42,596 nt of DNA from an uncultured Bacteroidales bacterium (GCA_903830915.1 CAIKVR010000085.1:1-42596), one strand, 5' to 3'; positions 26,467 through 34,073 are shown, counted from the first letter of the stretch. The notes: generated from the sequence alone by a model not told the origin. Numbers and translations: made by a program.

Positions 26467-26493
26467 GTCATAATGCAATTTTCCTTTTTTGCC

Positions 26494-26534
26494 AAGAAAG
26501 AGTGTCTGAGGATATATTTCAGACATTCTTTCTT
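26494..26534 (+). terminator. Strong hairpin terminator after the small-protein gene
   Basis: aagaaagagtgtctga (26494-26509) pairs with tcagacattctttctt (26519-26534): 16 positions with one G-T pair and a 9-nt loop, ending in a T-rich stretch. It probably ends the transcript of the secreted-protein genes before fucO. Confidence 0.8.
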
Positions 26535-26581
26535 TTCATATTATTCATTGAAATTAGATTATAAATCATAGTATATAAATC

Positions 26582-27742
26582 ATGAGTGAAATTAAAAGAA
26601 TTATTTTAAACGAGATGTCTTATTTTGGGGCAGGAAGTCGTAGTGTATTGGCAGACGAAATTACAAAACGCGGTTTCAAAAAAGTATTTGTTGTAACCGA
26701 CAACGATCTGGTGAAATTTGGTGTAGCAGGTCAGGTGACAGCTGTTCTTGACCGTGCTAATATACCATTTGTGGTTTTCTCAGATGTAAAACAAAACCCA
26801 ACTGTAAAGCAGGTTAAACTGGGAGGTGAAGAGTTTGCTTTTTCGGGAGCCGACGTGATTGTAGCTATTGGTGGCGGTTCGCCTATCGATACTGCCAAAG
26901 CTATTGGAATAATCGCTACCAATCCCGAATTTGCCGATGTGGTTTCGCTGGAGGGTGTCGCAAACACTAAAAACAAATCAATTCCCATTATTGCATTGCC
27001 AACAACTGCCGGTACAGCTGCCGAAGTAACGATCAATTACGTGATTACCGACGAAGAAAACGTAAAAAAAATGGTGTGCGTCGATCCCAATGCCATTCCT
27101 ATACTTTCGATAGTTGATGCAGAATTGATGGTAAGTATGCCTAGAGGTTTAACCGCTGCCACAGGTATGGATGCCCTGACTCACGCTATTGAGGGTTACA
27201 TTACCAAAGGAGCGTGGGAAATGTCGGATATGTTTGAGTTGAAAGCCATTGAGATGATAGCTAAACATTTGCCTGTAGCGGTCGAAAATCCTTCAAATGT
27301 AGAAGCACGTGAAGGAATGGCAATGGCTCAATATATTGCCGGAATGGGATTCTCCAATGTGGGGCTGGGTTTGGTACACGGTATGGCACATCCACTTGGC
27401 GCTTATTATGACATTCCACACGGCGTTGCAAATGCACTATTACTGCCCATTATTATGAAATACAATGCAACTTCCTGTATTGATAAATACGGAGAAATTG
27501 CAAAAGCAATGGGTGCAAACACCGTTGGACTTTCAAAAATTGAGGCAGCACATGCGGCAGTAGATGCAGTAAAAGCATTAGCAATAAAAGTTGGAATTCC
27601 CGAAAGATTACGAATTTTGAACGTAAAAGAAGTAGACTTGGAAAAATTAGCTAATTCGGCATTTAATGATATTTGCACACCCGGAAATCCACGAAGTGTA
27701 AACATAACTGATATATTAGATCTTTACAAAAAGGCCTTCTAA
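26582..27742 (+). CDS. fucO: Lactaldehyde reductase (propanediol oxidoreductase)
   Basis: This 386-aa iron-containing alcohol dehydrogenase closely follows E. coli FucO along its whole length. It reduces L-lactaldehyde, the aldolase product of fuculose/rhamnulose-1-phosphate, to 1,2-propanediol with NADH, restoring redox balance in anaerobes. Visible landmarks are the nucleotide-binding VIVAIGGGSPIDTAKAIGII, the segment PTTAGTAAEVTINYVITDEE shared almost exactly with FucO, and metal ligands in GMDALTHAIEGYI and GLVHGMAHPLGAYYDIPHG. It lies between two terminators, so it is likely transcribed on its own. Its product points to a 6-deoxyhexose as the sugar released by the preceding genes. Confidence 0.93.
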   Translation: MSEIKRIILNEMSYFGAGSRSVLADEITKRGFKKVFVVTDNDLVKFGVAGQVTAVLDRANIPFVVFSDVKQNPTVKQVKLGGEEFAFSGADVIVAIGGGSPIDTAKAIGIIATNPEFADVVSLEGVANTKNKSIPIIALPTTAGTAAEVTINYVITDEENVKKMVCVDPNAIPILSIVDAELMVSMPRGLTAATGMDALTHAIEGYITKGAWEMSDMFELKAIEMIAKHLPVAVENPSNVEAREGMAMAQYIAGMGFSNVGLGLVHGMAHPLGAYYDIPHGVANALLLPIIMKYNATSCIDKYGEIAKAMGANTVGLSKIEAAHAAVDAVKALAIKVGIPERLRILNVKEVDLEKLANSAFNDICTPGNPRSVNITDILDLYKKAF

Positions 27743-27800
27743 CAATTACAAAATTAAAGTTTGTTCAGATTCTCTATTATTCTCACTATTTGTTATTTAG

Positions 27801-27840
27801 AAAAGAAAGAATGTTTGTTAAATCAAACATTCTTTCTTTT
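27801..27840 (+). terminator. Perfect 17-bp hairpin terminator after fucO
   Basis: aaaagaaagaatgtttg (27801-27817) and caaacattctttctttt (27824-27840) are exact complements around a 6-nt loop. The A-rich 5' arm and T-rich 3' arm make it usable in both directions. The outer half of the stem resembles the terminator at 26494-26534. Confidence 0.85.
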
Positions 27841-27886
27841 GTTACAATAAAGTATAGACAAATTAATCACAAATTAACATTTCTAA

Positions 27887-28723
27887 ATGAATCATTTTAT
27901 AGCTAAACTGAACAAAGAACTCGATTTACAATTACAAACCATTGATATGGGCAGAGAAAATATTATAGAGAAATCACAAAAGTCTTTTACTTGCGTAACA
28001 AATGTCTTGAAACAACTCAAGGCATTTGTTTTGGAATATAAATTTTTAGATGAACCAGAAGAAATTCTATTTTTTAAAAAGGAGAAACCAGAACTATACA
28101 GTAAATCTATTTACTATAAAAAGATAGCCGAAATTGAAAGTCTTCGTCCAATTGGTTGCTTTGATGAGCAGGAAATTTATTTAAGAGGAGAATTAAAAAA
28201 GTTGACATTTTTCTTTAACGAGCACAGGGATTTTTATCAGTACTATCGAATGGAATCAACCAACTTTGATGACAGGTACTTTTCCCGTGAAAAAAATGAT
28301 TTGAAGCAAAAAATGAAAGGAGTCGATATTGATGACAATTTCTCAACCGGCTACGATTACACCGTGGCAAAAATAATTGCATATAATCGTCTCGAAGTAT
28401 TTTTGAACAAAGAATTGGAGAAAATACAGTTAAATGCCAAAAATCCACATGTGGATCACCTTGTGATTTTGGAAAAATTTAGGTGGACAGGAAGCAAAAT
28501 TTCATTAATTGAACTTATCTACTCACTTTATTATTGTGGAGTTTTAAATGATGGTAACTGTAGGATTAATGAACTCACAGAACTTTTTGAACAAATATTT
28601 CATTTCCCTATAGACGATATTTATCGTGGTTTTCAAGACATTAAACGGCGTGATAACAAAACTCTTTTTTTAGATACATGTAAAGAACAGTTTCTCCGAA
28701 ATCTCAATAAAGAATACGAATAA
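27887..28723 (+). CDS. RteC-family protein
   Basis: This 278-aa protein matches the RteC family: LNKELDLQLQTIDMGRENII at the start, EIYLRGELKKLTFFFNEHRD and FYQYYRMESTNFDDRYFSRE in the middle, and a C-terminal winged-helix-like part (LIELIYSLYYCGVLNDGNCRI, then IDDIYRGFQDIKRRDNKTLF). In the conjugative transposon CTnDOT, RteC binds inverted repeats and activates the excision operon. Relatives occur widely in Bacteroidota elements. Here it stands as the first gene of the element, 47 bp after the fucO terminator. Its target genes are not obvious, because no xis/exc operon of the CTnDOT kind follows. A palindrome inside its own 3' half recurs 309 bp downstream. Confidence 0.85.
   Translation: MNHFIAKLNKELDLQLQTIDMGRENIIEKSQKSFTCVTNVLKQLKAFVLEYKFLDEPEEILFFKKEKPELYSKSIYYKKIAEIESLRPIGCFDEQEIYLRGELKKLTFFFNEHRDFYQYYRMESTNFDDRYFSREKNDLKQKMKGVDIDDNFSTGYDYTVAKIIAYNRLEVFLNKELEKIQLNAKNPHVDHLVILEKFRWTGSKISLIELIYSLYYCGVLNDGNCRINELTELFEQIFHFPIDDIYRGFQDIKRRDNKTLFLDTCKEQFLRNLNKEYE
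28445..28468 (+). repeat. Palindrome-containing repeat, copy 1 (inside rteC)
   Basis: The sequence ccacatgtgg (perfect 10-bp palindrome) followed by atcaccttgtgatt. It matches copy 2 at 28754-28777 in 22 of 24 positions, and is a candidate binding site. Confidence 0.55.
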
Positions 28724-28753
28724 TCTTTAGAAACATTAACATAAATATCCATA

Positions 28754-28777
28754 CCACATGTGGTTTACCTTGTGATT
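28754..28777 (+). repeat. Palindrome-containing repeat, copy 2 (downstream of rteC)
   Basis: The sequence ccacatgtgg followed by tttaccttgtgatt, intergenic between rteC and the endolysin gene. It shares 22 of 24 bases with the copy inside rteC. Confidence 0.55.
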
Positions 28778-28820
28778 AAAATCCAATAAAAGCTTCCAAT
28801 TTTGCCAGAAATTAAAACAC

Positions 28821-28867
28821 AACCATTGAGTCTTTGTCCCGATAGTTATATCGGGAGCCTCATGGTT
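28821..28867 (+). repeat. Two-level hairpin with CCCGATA/TATCGGG core
   Basis: Inner stem tcccgata (28837-28844)/tatcggga (28849-28856) sits inside outer arms aaccattgag (28821-28830)/ctcatggtt (28859-28867). It ends 17 bp before the endolysin start, so it could affect translation or end the rteC transcript. No T-run follows. Confidence 0.5.
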
Positions 28868-28884
28868 CTAAAATCAAATAAATT

Positions 28885-29421
28885 ATGGCAGAATTTAAAA
28901 CCGCATTTCAAAAAATGCTCGCCCACGAAGGTGGTTACGTCAACGACCCTAACGATCAGGGTGGCGAAACTTATAAAGGCATATCCCGCAACGCTCACAA
29001 AAACTGGTCGGGTTGGGCTATTATCGATAAATACAAAAGCAAACCTGACTTCCCAGCCTCACTTGAAAAGAATCTCGAACTTTCAAAACTGATACAACAA
29101 TTTTATCTGACCAACTTTTGGACTCCTCTTAATGCAGATTTGATTGCCAATCAAACCAATGGGGATTCTGTTTTCGATTTTGCGGTAAATACAGGAATAA
29201 CAACTACTGCCCGCATAGTTCAATCTATAGTTGGCACCAAGATTGACGGAATTATTGGAGAGATCACCATCAACAAAATCAACTCTATGGATTTTGGGCA
29301 TTTCCAAGCAGCCTTTACCGTTACAAAAATAGAGTATTATATGACGATTATCAGGAATCGTCCCGCCAATAAAAAATACTTGGTTGGTTGGATAACTCGC
29401 ACATTGGAATACAATGAATGA
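28885..29421 (+). CDS. GH108-type endolysin (peptidoglycan hydrolase)
   Basis: This 178-aa protein has the N-terminal GH108 N-acetylmuramidase motif FQKMLAHEGGYVNDPNDQGG followed by ETYKGIS (residues about 8-35); the Glu in HEGGY is the expected catalytic acid. The second half contains the peptidoglycan-binding segment typical of the family (FAVNTGITTTARIVQSIVGT, then DGIIGEITINKIN). There is no signal peptide, so it would need a holin or a special export route, as with phage or gliding/colicin-type relatives. The start at 28885 is the first ATG of the conserved part. In this element it is the only gene with a lytic look. It may be a domesticated phage gene or serve release or transfer. Confidence 0.88.
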   Translation: MAEFKTAFQKMLAHEGGYVNDPNDQGGETYKGISRNAHKNWSGWAIIDKYKSKPDFPASLEKNLELSKLIQQFYLTNFWTPLNADLIANQTNGDSVFDFAVNTGITTTARIVQSIVGTKIDGIIGEITINKINSMDFGHFQAAFTVTKIEYYMTIIRNRPANKKYLVGWITRTLEYNE

Positions 29422-29439
29422 TCTAACCAATATTATATT

Positions 29440-29690
29440 TAGAGTAATTTTCCTAATTGGGGTTTTACCCCAAACCCCACGTCATTTTTTGGCTTGAACC
29501 AAAAAACGAAGCAAAAAAGTTCAAGACTGCGCCCGCTTCACTCGAAAAACTTAAGCTCAGTTGGCTTAAACCGTCCAAACTCGCTCCTTCGTCGCTCAAA
29601 CAGGACAGTTTTAAAACGCCAACTTCACTTGTTTTTCGGTTCACCGGACGAGGTCAATCGTTTGCGAGCGTTGTGAAATTTAGTAAGATA
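29440..29690. other. Structured noncoding spacer with several hairpins
   Basis: Hairpins include ttgggg/ccccaa (29457-29462 with 29468-29473) and a large stem from gttggc (29560-29565) with its continuation ttaaaccgtcc to the matching ggacagttttaa and gccaac (29618-29623). Between them are repeated ctcgctccttcgtcgctc-like words. Open frames exist but have no domain and look like translations of repeat sequence. Blocks like this are common in Bacteroidota intergenic DNA. An origin of transfer, an origin of replication or a structured RNA is possible because it directly precedes the replication module. Confidence 0.45.
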
Positions 29691-29756
29691 TCAAAATAGA
29701 TAATCATTATTTTCAATTATTTTTTTAATCAACTTTTAACTACTAACAAAAAAAAT

Positions 29757-30035
29757 ATGCCTGCACAAATCATTACCACCGATGACCTACGTGAATTTAA
29801 GGTCGAACTGCTTGATGAAATACGAACTTTAATGAGTGAACAGAAAACTTCTGTTACGAAGAAATGGATGAAATCAATAGAAGTTCGAGAGCTACTCAAT
29901 ATATCACCAGGGACACTCCAAACGTTGCGTATAAACGGCACCTTGCCCTTTACAAAGATTGGTGGAACAAACTATTACAATGCATCCGATATTGATGTGT
30001 TGTTGTCGCAAAACCTCAAAAAGAAAACACGATGA
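29757..30035 (+). CDS. Helix-turn-helix DNA-binding protein (excisionase/MerR-like)
   Basis: This 92-aa protein has an N-terminal helical part (TTDDLREFKVELLDEIRTLM) and a C-terminal winged HTH of the HTH_17 type: KSIEVRELLNISPGTLQTLR, then TLPFTKIGGTNYYNASDIDV. Such proteins are standard in Bacteroidota conjugative and integrative elements, where they act as excision factors or regulators of the replication genes. Its stop overlaps the next start by 4 nt (ATGA), so translation of the two is probably coupled. Assignment to the HTH family is firm; its role as excisionase or repressor is open. Confidence 0.85.
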   Translation: MPAQIITTDDLREFKVELLDEIRTLMSEQKTSVTKKWMKSIEVRELLNISPGTLQTLRINGTLPFTKIGGTNYYNASDIDVLLSQNLKKKTR

Positions 30036-30838
30036 ACTATATTCTTCAACTCAGTGGATTCTTTCAACGTGTGGAAGCTGATAACCGTCTTAATCCAACA
30101 CATGTGAGTCTCTACATGGCTATCTTTCAGTATTGGAATTCTGGGCGTTTTCAGAATCCGGTATCCATATCACGGCAGGAACTAATGCGTATCAGTAAAA
30201 TTTCGGCTAAAGCTACTTACCATAAATGTATTAAAGACCTTCACAATTTTGGTTATGTTCAATATCTGCCATCGTTCAATCCGTTTAAAGGGAGTTTGGT
30301 TTACCTGTTCGATATGCAGTCAAGTGCTAAACTGGTATCTACCCATGACCATACTAATATCGAAACAAGCATTGAACAAGCATTAGCCCCTTATATAAAC
30401 AAAGAAAACATCTTAAACTTAAATATTGAAAACGAAAACACCCAACCAAAAAATGATATTGTGTTGAAAGTTTCAAAAAACAGAGTGAAAGTAGTTGAGA
30501 TAAACGGGGAAAAGGTTGATTCGAAAAACTCGCCGGAAAAAAGTACTCCAATCATCCAACCAAAAAACACCTTCCAACCTACCATTGAGAAAATACGGGA
30601 ATTCTTTATGGCGCAGAACAGCAACGAGGTTGAAGCACAGAAATTTTTTAATCACTACCAAAGCAATGGGTGGAAAGTAGGGGGAAAAGCGCCCATGAAA
30701 GATTGGCAAGCAGCTGCCGGAAATTGGTTACTAAACATTCCGAAGTTTACACCGCAACTACAATATGCAGTGCAAAAACAGCCGACCCCGGGAAATCTAA
30801 ACGTTACGATAGGAAAGAACTATTCTGAACCGCTTTAA
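30032..30838 (+). CDS. Replication-module protein with N-terminal winged-helix-like domain
   Basis: This 268-aa protein starts with a segment resembling a replication-initiator or DnaD-type winged helix (NRLNPTHVSLYMAIFQYWNS, then SRQELMRISKISAKATYHKC and HNFGYVQYLPSFNP). A low-complexity Lys/Asn/Glu linker (about 110-180) leads to a C-terminal part with EKIREFFMAQNSNEVEAQKF and a WKVGGKAPMKDWQAAAGNWL motif, found in many phage and element proteins that load helicase loaders. It overlaps the HTH gene by 4 nt and precedes the DnaC-like gene by 3 nt. A replication role is inferred from order and motif. I cannot name a specific family. Confidence 0.7.
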   Translation: MNYILQLSGFFQRVEADNRLNPTHVSLYMAIFQYWNSGRFQNPVSISRQELMRISKISAKATYHKCIKDLHNFGYVQYLPSFNPFKGSLVYLFDMQSSAKLVSTHDHTNIETSIEQALAPYINKENILNLNIENENTQPKNDIVLKVSKNRVKVVEINGEKVDSKNSPEKSTPIIQPKNTFQPTIEKIREFFMAQNSNEVEAQKFFNHYQSNGWKVGGKAPMKDWQAAAGNWLLNIPKFTPQLQYAVQKQPTPGNLNVTIGKNYSEPL

Positions 30839-30841
30839 AAT

Positions 30842-31450
30842 ATGAACAACAACCTGTCTATAATACAGTCCAGAGGAAAAGAAATCTTCGGTGAACATTT
30901 TTGTGTTTTTCCCGAAGATCATGAGGTGCTTCAGAAGCTGCTAACATGGTTTTTGCAAGATGAGCAAGGGGCTATACATTACAACATCAACCTCCATAAA
31001 GGTATATTATTGACCGGTCCGATTGGTTGCGGAAAAACAAGCCTTATGTCGCTTATGCGTTTACTTGTACCGCAACAGCAACGCTTTGGTATCAAATCAT
31101 GCAGGGAGATTACTTTTGATTTTATCAAAGATGGCTATGAGGTTATACAACGCTACGGAAGCCATTCTTATATCAACACTTCAATTCAACCGCAACCACA
31201 TGCTCATTGCTTCGATGATCTCGGAGCTGAAAGTACTTTCAAATACTACGGCAATCAGTGTAATGTTATGGGCGAAATTCTGCTTTCCCGTTATGACCAT
31301 TTTATCAGTAATCACATGCTCACCCATGCTACGACCAATCTTTCAGCATCTGAACTTGAAGACTACTACGGCAACCGTGTCCGTTCGCGTATGCGTGAAA
31401 TGTTTAATCTTATTGCATTTGATGGCGGGGCGAAGGATAAGAGGAAGTGA
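30842..31450 (+). CDS. DnaC-like AAA+ ATPase (helicase-loader type)
   Basis: This 202-aa P-loop ATPase has Walker A GPIGCGKT (residues 59-66), Walker B HCFDDLG (D125/D126), a sensor-1-like THATTNLS, and an arginine-finger region YYGNRVRSRMREMFNLIAFD at the end. The set and the length fit DnaC/IstB-type ATPases that load a replicative helicase. It is the third gene of a tightly packed operon with the HTH and winged-helix proteins, which suggests the element can replicate by using the host helicase. An IstB-like transposition helper is unlikely, since no IstA transposase is present. Confidence 0.82.
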   Translation: MNNNLSIIQSRGKEIFGEHFCVFPEDHEVLQKLLTWFLQDEQGAIHYNINLHKGILLTGPIGCGKTSLMSLMRLLVPQQQRFGIKSCREITFDFIKDGYEVIQRYGSHSYINTSIQPQPHAHCFDDLGAESTFKYYGNQCNVMGEILLSRYDHFISNHMLTHATTNLSASELEDYYGNRVRSRMREMFNLIAFDGGAKDKRK

Positions 31451-31469
31451 GAGTGATAATAATAGTTTA

Positions 31470-31526
31470 GTTGAATTATTCCGTATAAAGTATAGTTTAA
31501 ATATATAATAAGCGGAATTATTCAAC
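31470..31526. repeat. 14-bp perfect inverted repeat between the replication module and AbiE
   Basis: gttgaattattccg (31470-31483) and cggaattattcaac (31513-31526) are exact complements around a 29-nt AT-rich loop. It starts 19 bp after the dnaC-like stop. It could be a transcript end or the left edge of an inserted AbiE cassette; no T-run is present. Confidence 0.65.
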
Positions 31527-31563
31527 CAATTTCAATACAATTACTAAAATAAAACAAGAAAAA

Positions 31564-31595
31564 TTTGTTTAAACTGATTTAATACTATATTTTTG
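31564..31595 (+). promoter_or_regulatory. Promoter of the abiE operon
   Basis: TTTG (31564-31567), a 20-bp spacer, then TATTTTTG (31588-31595): a full match to the Bacteroidota consensus. The AbiEi start is 30 bp downstream. The word TTTAAAC occurs at 31568 and again about 40 bp later, a possible AbiEi operator. Confidence 0.7.
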
Positions 31596-31624
31596 CAGTT
31601 GAATTTAAACGCCAGTTATATAGT

Positions 31625-32392
31625 ATGAATATAGAAACCAAGGATAAATTAAACCAGCTTTTGAAATGTTGGCAACCCGGAGGACTGTTTTTTTCCTCTT
31701 GGTTGAAAAAAAATGGATACTCAGACCAATTAATGCAGCAATATCGCAACTCTGGTTGGTTTTCTACATTATCAAAAGGTGTAATGTACAGAACAGGGGA
31801 CAAACTTTCTTCCTTTGCAGCAATATCAAGTTACAATAACCAAGTGAACAAAGGTTTTTACGTAGGTGCTCATTCAGCATTGGAATTGTCTGGATTTAAC
31901 CACTATGTTCCAATGGGAAAACCAGTTCTAATGATAGGACATCCGCAAGAGGATGAAGTTCCAGATTGGATGAAAAAATATGATTTTGAATATGAATTCA
32001 AATTCTTTTCTACAAAGGCTTTCCAGAATACACAATTGACATTCGTCAATAAGGGGGATTTTAAAATACTCATGTCTGTGCCGGAACAAGCATTTCTTGA
32101 ATGCCTGTTGTTAGCGCCGAATCAATATGCATATATAGATCTGTTTTATATTATGGAACAACTTACAACGTTGAGAGCTGAAGTTGTGCAACTATTGTTA
32201 GAAAATACAGACAATATAAAGATAAAACGATTATTCTTATATATGGCCAAGAAAGCTGGTCATAACTGGTATAATAGGTTAGATATAAGCAAAGTTGACA
32301 TGGGAACCGGCAAACAAAAATTAGCTGATAACGGGGTTTATCTGCCTGAATACATGATAACCATACCAAAAGAATTGTACGAATATGAATGA
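31625..32392 (+). CDS. abiEi: AbiEi-like antitoxin and transcriptional repressor
   Basis: This 255-aa protein is the antitoxin-position gene of a type IV AbiE toxin-antitoxin pair. It begins with a winged-helix part (FFSSWLKKNGYSDQLMQQYR, then NSGWFSTLSKGVMYR). The AbiEi core follows, with GFYVGAHSALELSGFNHYVP, and a C-terminal half with VPEQAFLECLLLAPNQYAYI. Known AbiEi proteins repress their own promoter by binding inverted repeats and counter AbiEii without forming a stable complex. It overlaps the toxin gene by 8 nt, which implies coupled translation. Its own consensus promoter suggests it works independently of the element's replication genes. Confidence 0.85.
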   Translation: MNIETKDKLNQLLKCWQPGGLFFSSWLKKNGYSDQLMQQYRNSGWFSTLSKGVMYRTGDKLSSFAAISSYNNQVNKGFYVGAHSALELSGFNHYVPMGKPVLMIGHPQEDEVPDWMKKYDFEYEFKFFSTKAFQNTQLTFVNKGDFKILMSVPEQAFLECLLLAPNQYAYIDLFYIMEQLTTLRAEVVQLLLENTDNIKIKRLFLYMAKKAGHNWYNRLDISKVDMGTGKQKLADNGVYLPEYMITIPKELYEYE

Positions 32393-33284
32393 AACATATA
32401 AAAAGCAAGTGGCACTTTTAATTCGGATTATGCCATTGGTATATAAAATTTCGGATTTTGCAGTTCATGGAGGTACGGCCATTAATTTATTTGTAAAAAA
32501 CATGCCTCGTTATTCTGTTGATGTTGACCTTACTTTTCTTCCGATTAAAAACAGAGAGGAGAGCATGACAGCAATTAATAATCACCTGAATACTTTAAAA
32601 CAGCAGATTGAAAAAGCGATTCCAGGTGTTCGGGTTATTCACAAATCAGCTGTACTTAAATTGCAATGTACTTTTGGCGGAGCAACCGTAAAAATAGAGG
32701 TTAATGGTATCAAGCGGGGTATTATTGGTGAAGTCGAAGAAAAGGAACTTTGTGAGAAAGCACAAAAGGAATTTAAAATGAGTTGTGTCGCAAGAGTAGT
32801 ACCATTTTCATTGTTATATGGTGGCAAAATTGCCGCGGCATTGGGTCGTCAGCACCCTCGCGACCTATTTGATTATAAGTATATGGAAATTGAATCATTT
32901 GCCGATGTGAAAAATGGTTTGATTTTCTATTTGTTGGGAAGTGATAAGCCACTTATTGAATCTTTACAGCCAAATCCTATAGATCAGAAACAAGCTCTTG
33001 AAAATCAATTTAAGGGAATGTCTGATGTGCCATTCGATTATGCAGATTTTGAAGCTGCCCGAAAAGACTTAATAGAAAAAATCAATCAAAACCTCACAAA
33101 TATTGACAGAGAATTTCTTCTTTCATTCGAAAGTGGAAATCCTGATTGGGAAAAATGTTGTGCCGGTGATTTGAGTAGTTTTCCTGCTATACAATGGAAA
33201 CTGAAAAACATCCAAACATTGAAGGAAACAAACTCTTCAAAATTTAATGAGGGTATTGAAAAATTGAAACAATTTATTTTTTGA
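32385..33284 (+). CDS. abiEii: AbiEii-like nucleotidyltransferase toxin
   Basis: This 299-aa protein has the AbiEii nucleotidyltransferase signature: G29-G30-T31 in FAVHGGTAINLF and the metal-binding D46-x-D48 in YSVDVDLTF, followed by the conserved GRQHPRDLFDYKYM motif. Members of this toxin family transfer nucleotides to RNA (tRNA acceptor ends in characterised cases) and stop growth, giving abortive infection against phage. It follows the antitoxin gene with an 8-nt overlap. All recognisable catalytic positions are present, so it is probably active. The nearby exonuclease gene may belong to the same defence cargo but has no established link. Confidence 0.9.
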   Translation: MNETYKKQVALLIRIMPLVYKISDFAVHGGTAINLFVKNMPRYSVDVDLTFLPIKNREESMTAINNHLNTLKQQIEKAIPGVRVIHKSAVLKLQCTFGGATVKIEVNGIKRGIIGEVEEKELCEKAQKEFKMSCVARVVPFSLLYGGKIAAALGRQHPRDLFDYKYMEIESFADVKNGLIFYLLGSDKPLIESLQPNPIDQKQALENQFKGMSDVPFDYADFEAARKDLIEKINQNLTNIDREFLLSFESGNPDWEKCCAGDLSSFPAIQWKLKNIQTLKETNSSKFNEGIEKLKQFIF

Positions 33285-33357
33285 AAATGAAAAAAGCAAA
33301 AAGTCAGACAGATAGAATTATAATTACTTGGTTTATAAAAGTTTAAATTACAAGAAA

Positions 33358-33915
33358 ATGGCTTACTACGTTATAGATGTCGAATCCGATGGTCCCATTT
33401 TAGGCAAGAGCTCAATGGTTTGCTTTGGTGCAGTCAGATTGGATAATGAGTTACAAACAACATTTTATGGACAAACACGTCCAATTAGTGATTATTACAA
33501 TGAAGAAGCACTTGCCATCAGTGGTTTTTCCAGACAAGAACATGAATCTTTTGAAGATCCGAAAATTGTTTTTGAACAATTTTCATCATGGCTTGCAGAA
33601 ACTAACACGAAAGGGAAACCTATTTTAATCTCTGATAATAACGGATATGATGCTTCATGGATTAACTGGTATTTTCATACATTTTGTGGAAGTAATCCTT
33701 TTGGATATAGTTCCAGGCGTATAGGTGATTTATGGTGTGGTTTTAAAAACGACATGCGTTTACCATGGAAACACATGAGGAGTATGACTTTTATAGATAA
33801 AGATGGCAGGGAACAAAAAGGTTATACACATACACATAACCCATTGGAAGATGCACTAGGTAATGCTCATGCACTTCTCTATATGATTAATGAAGGGCTT
33901 AAATTAAAATTGTAA
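33358..33915 (+). CDS. DEDDh 3'-5' exonuclease (RNase T/DnaQ-like)
   Basis: The ATG at 33358 is used (185 aa) because the conserved MAYYVIDVESDG begins there; an in-frame TTG 30 nt upstream adds only non-conserved residues. The DEDDh residues appear as D7-x-E9, an Asp in ISDNNGYDASW (D93 or D98), and H160/D165 in THNPLEDALGNA. The enzyme should remove nucleotides from RNA or DNA 3' ends with two metal ions. It lies 73 bp after the AbiEii gene, on the same strand and convergent with the integrase. It could be a repair or RNA-turnover function, or part of the defence cargo. I cannot choose from the sequence. Confidence 0.8.
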   Translation: MAYYVIDVESDGPILGKSSMVCFGAVRLDNELQTTFYGQTRPISDYYNEEALAISGFSRQEHESFEDPKIVFEQFSSWLAETNTKGKPILISDNNGYDASWINWYFHTFCGSNPFGYSSRRIGDLWCGFKNDMRLPWKHMRSMTFIDKDGREQKGYTHTHNPLEDALGNAHALLYMINEGLKLKL

Positions 33916-33974
33916 TATAAGCTCAATATTAAGGATAGACATGGGAAATTTATGTTCAGCTGGTTTAATGTTAC

Positions 33975-34034
33975 TATAGATATATCTATAATTATTGTCT
34001 TTTTATAGCCATAAATATAGATATATCTATATTT
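33975..34034. repeat. Two identical 16-bp palindromes, 25 bp apart
   Basis: tatagatatatctata occurs at 33975-33990 and again at 34016-34031. The second copy extends to a 22-bp palindrome (34013-34034). They lie between the exonuclease and integrase genes and look like paired operator or accessory recombination sites. Confidence 0.65.
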
Positions 34035-34035
34035 A

Positions 34036-34073
34036 AAAACAGGATCTAGGTGTTAAAACCTGAATCCTGTTTT
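34036..34073. terminator. Bidirectional terminator between exonuclease and integrase
   Basis: aaaacaggat (34036-34045) pairs with atcctgtttt (34064-34073), with an inner aggt/acct pairing. An A-rich 5' arm and T-rich 3' arm serve both convergent genes. Confidence 0.75.

Noticed and set aside
29457-29699. Frame of 80 codons in the structured spacer
   Set aside because: It reads through the hairpins and repeated words of a noncoding block; composition is unlike the neighbouring genes.
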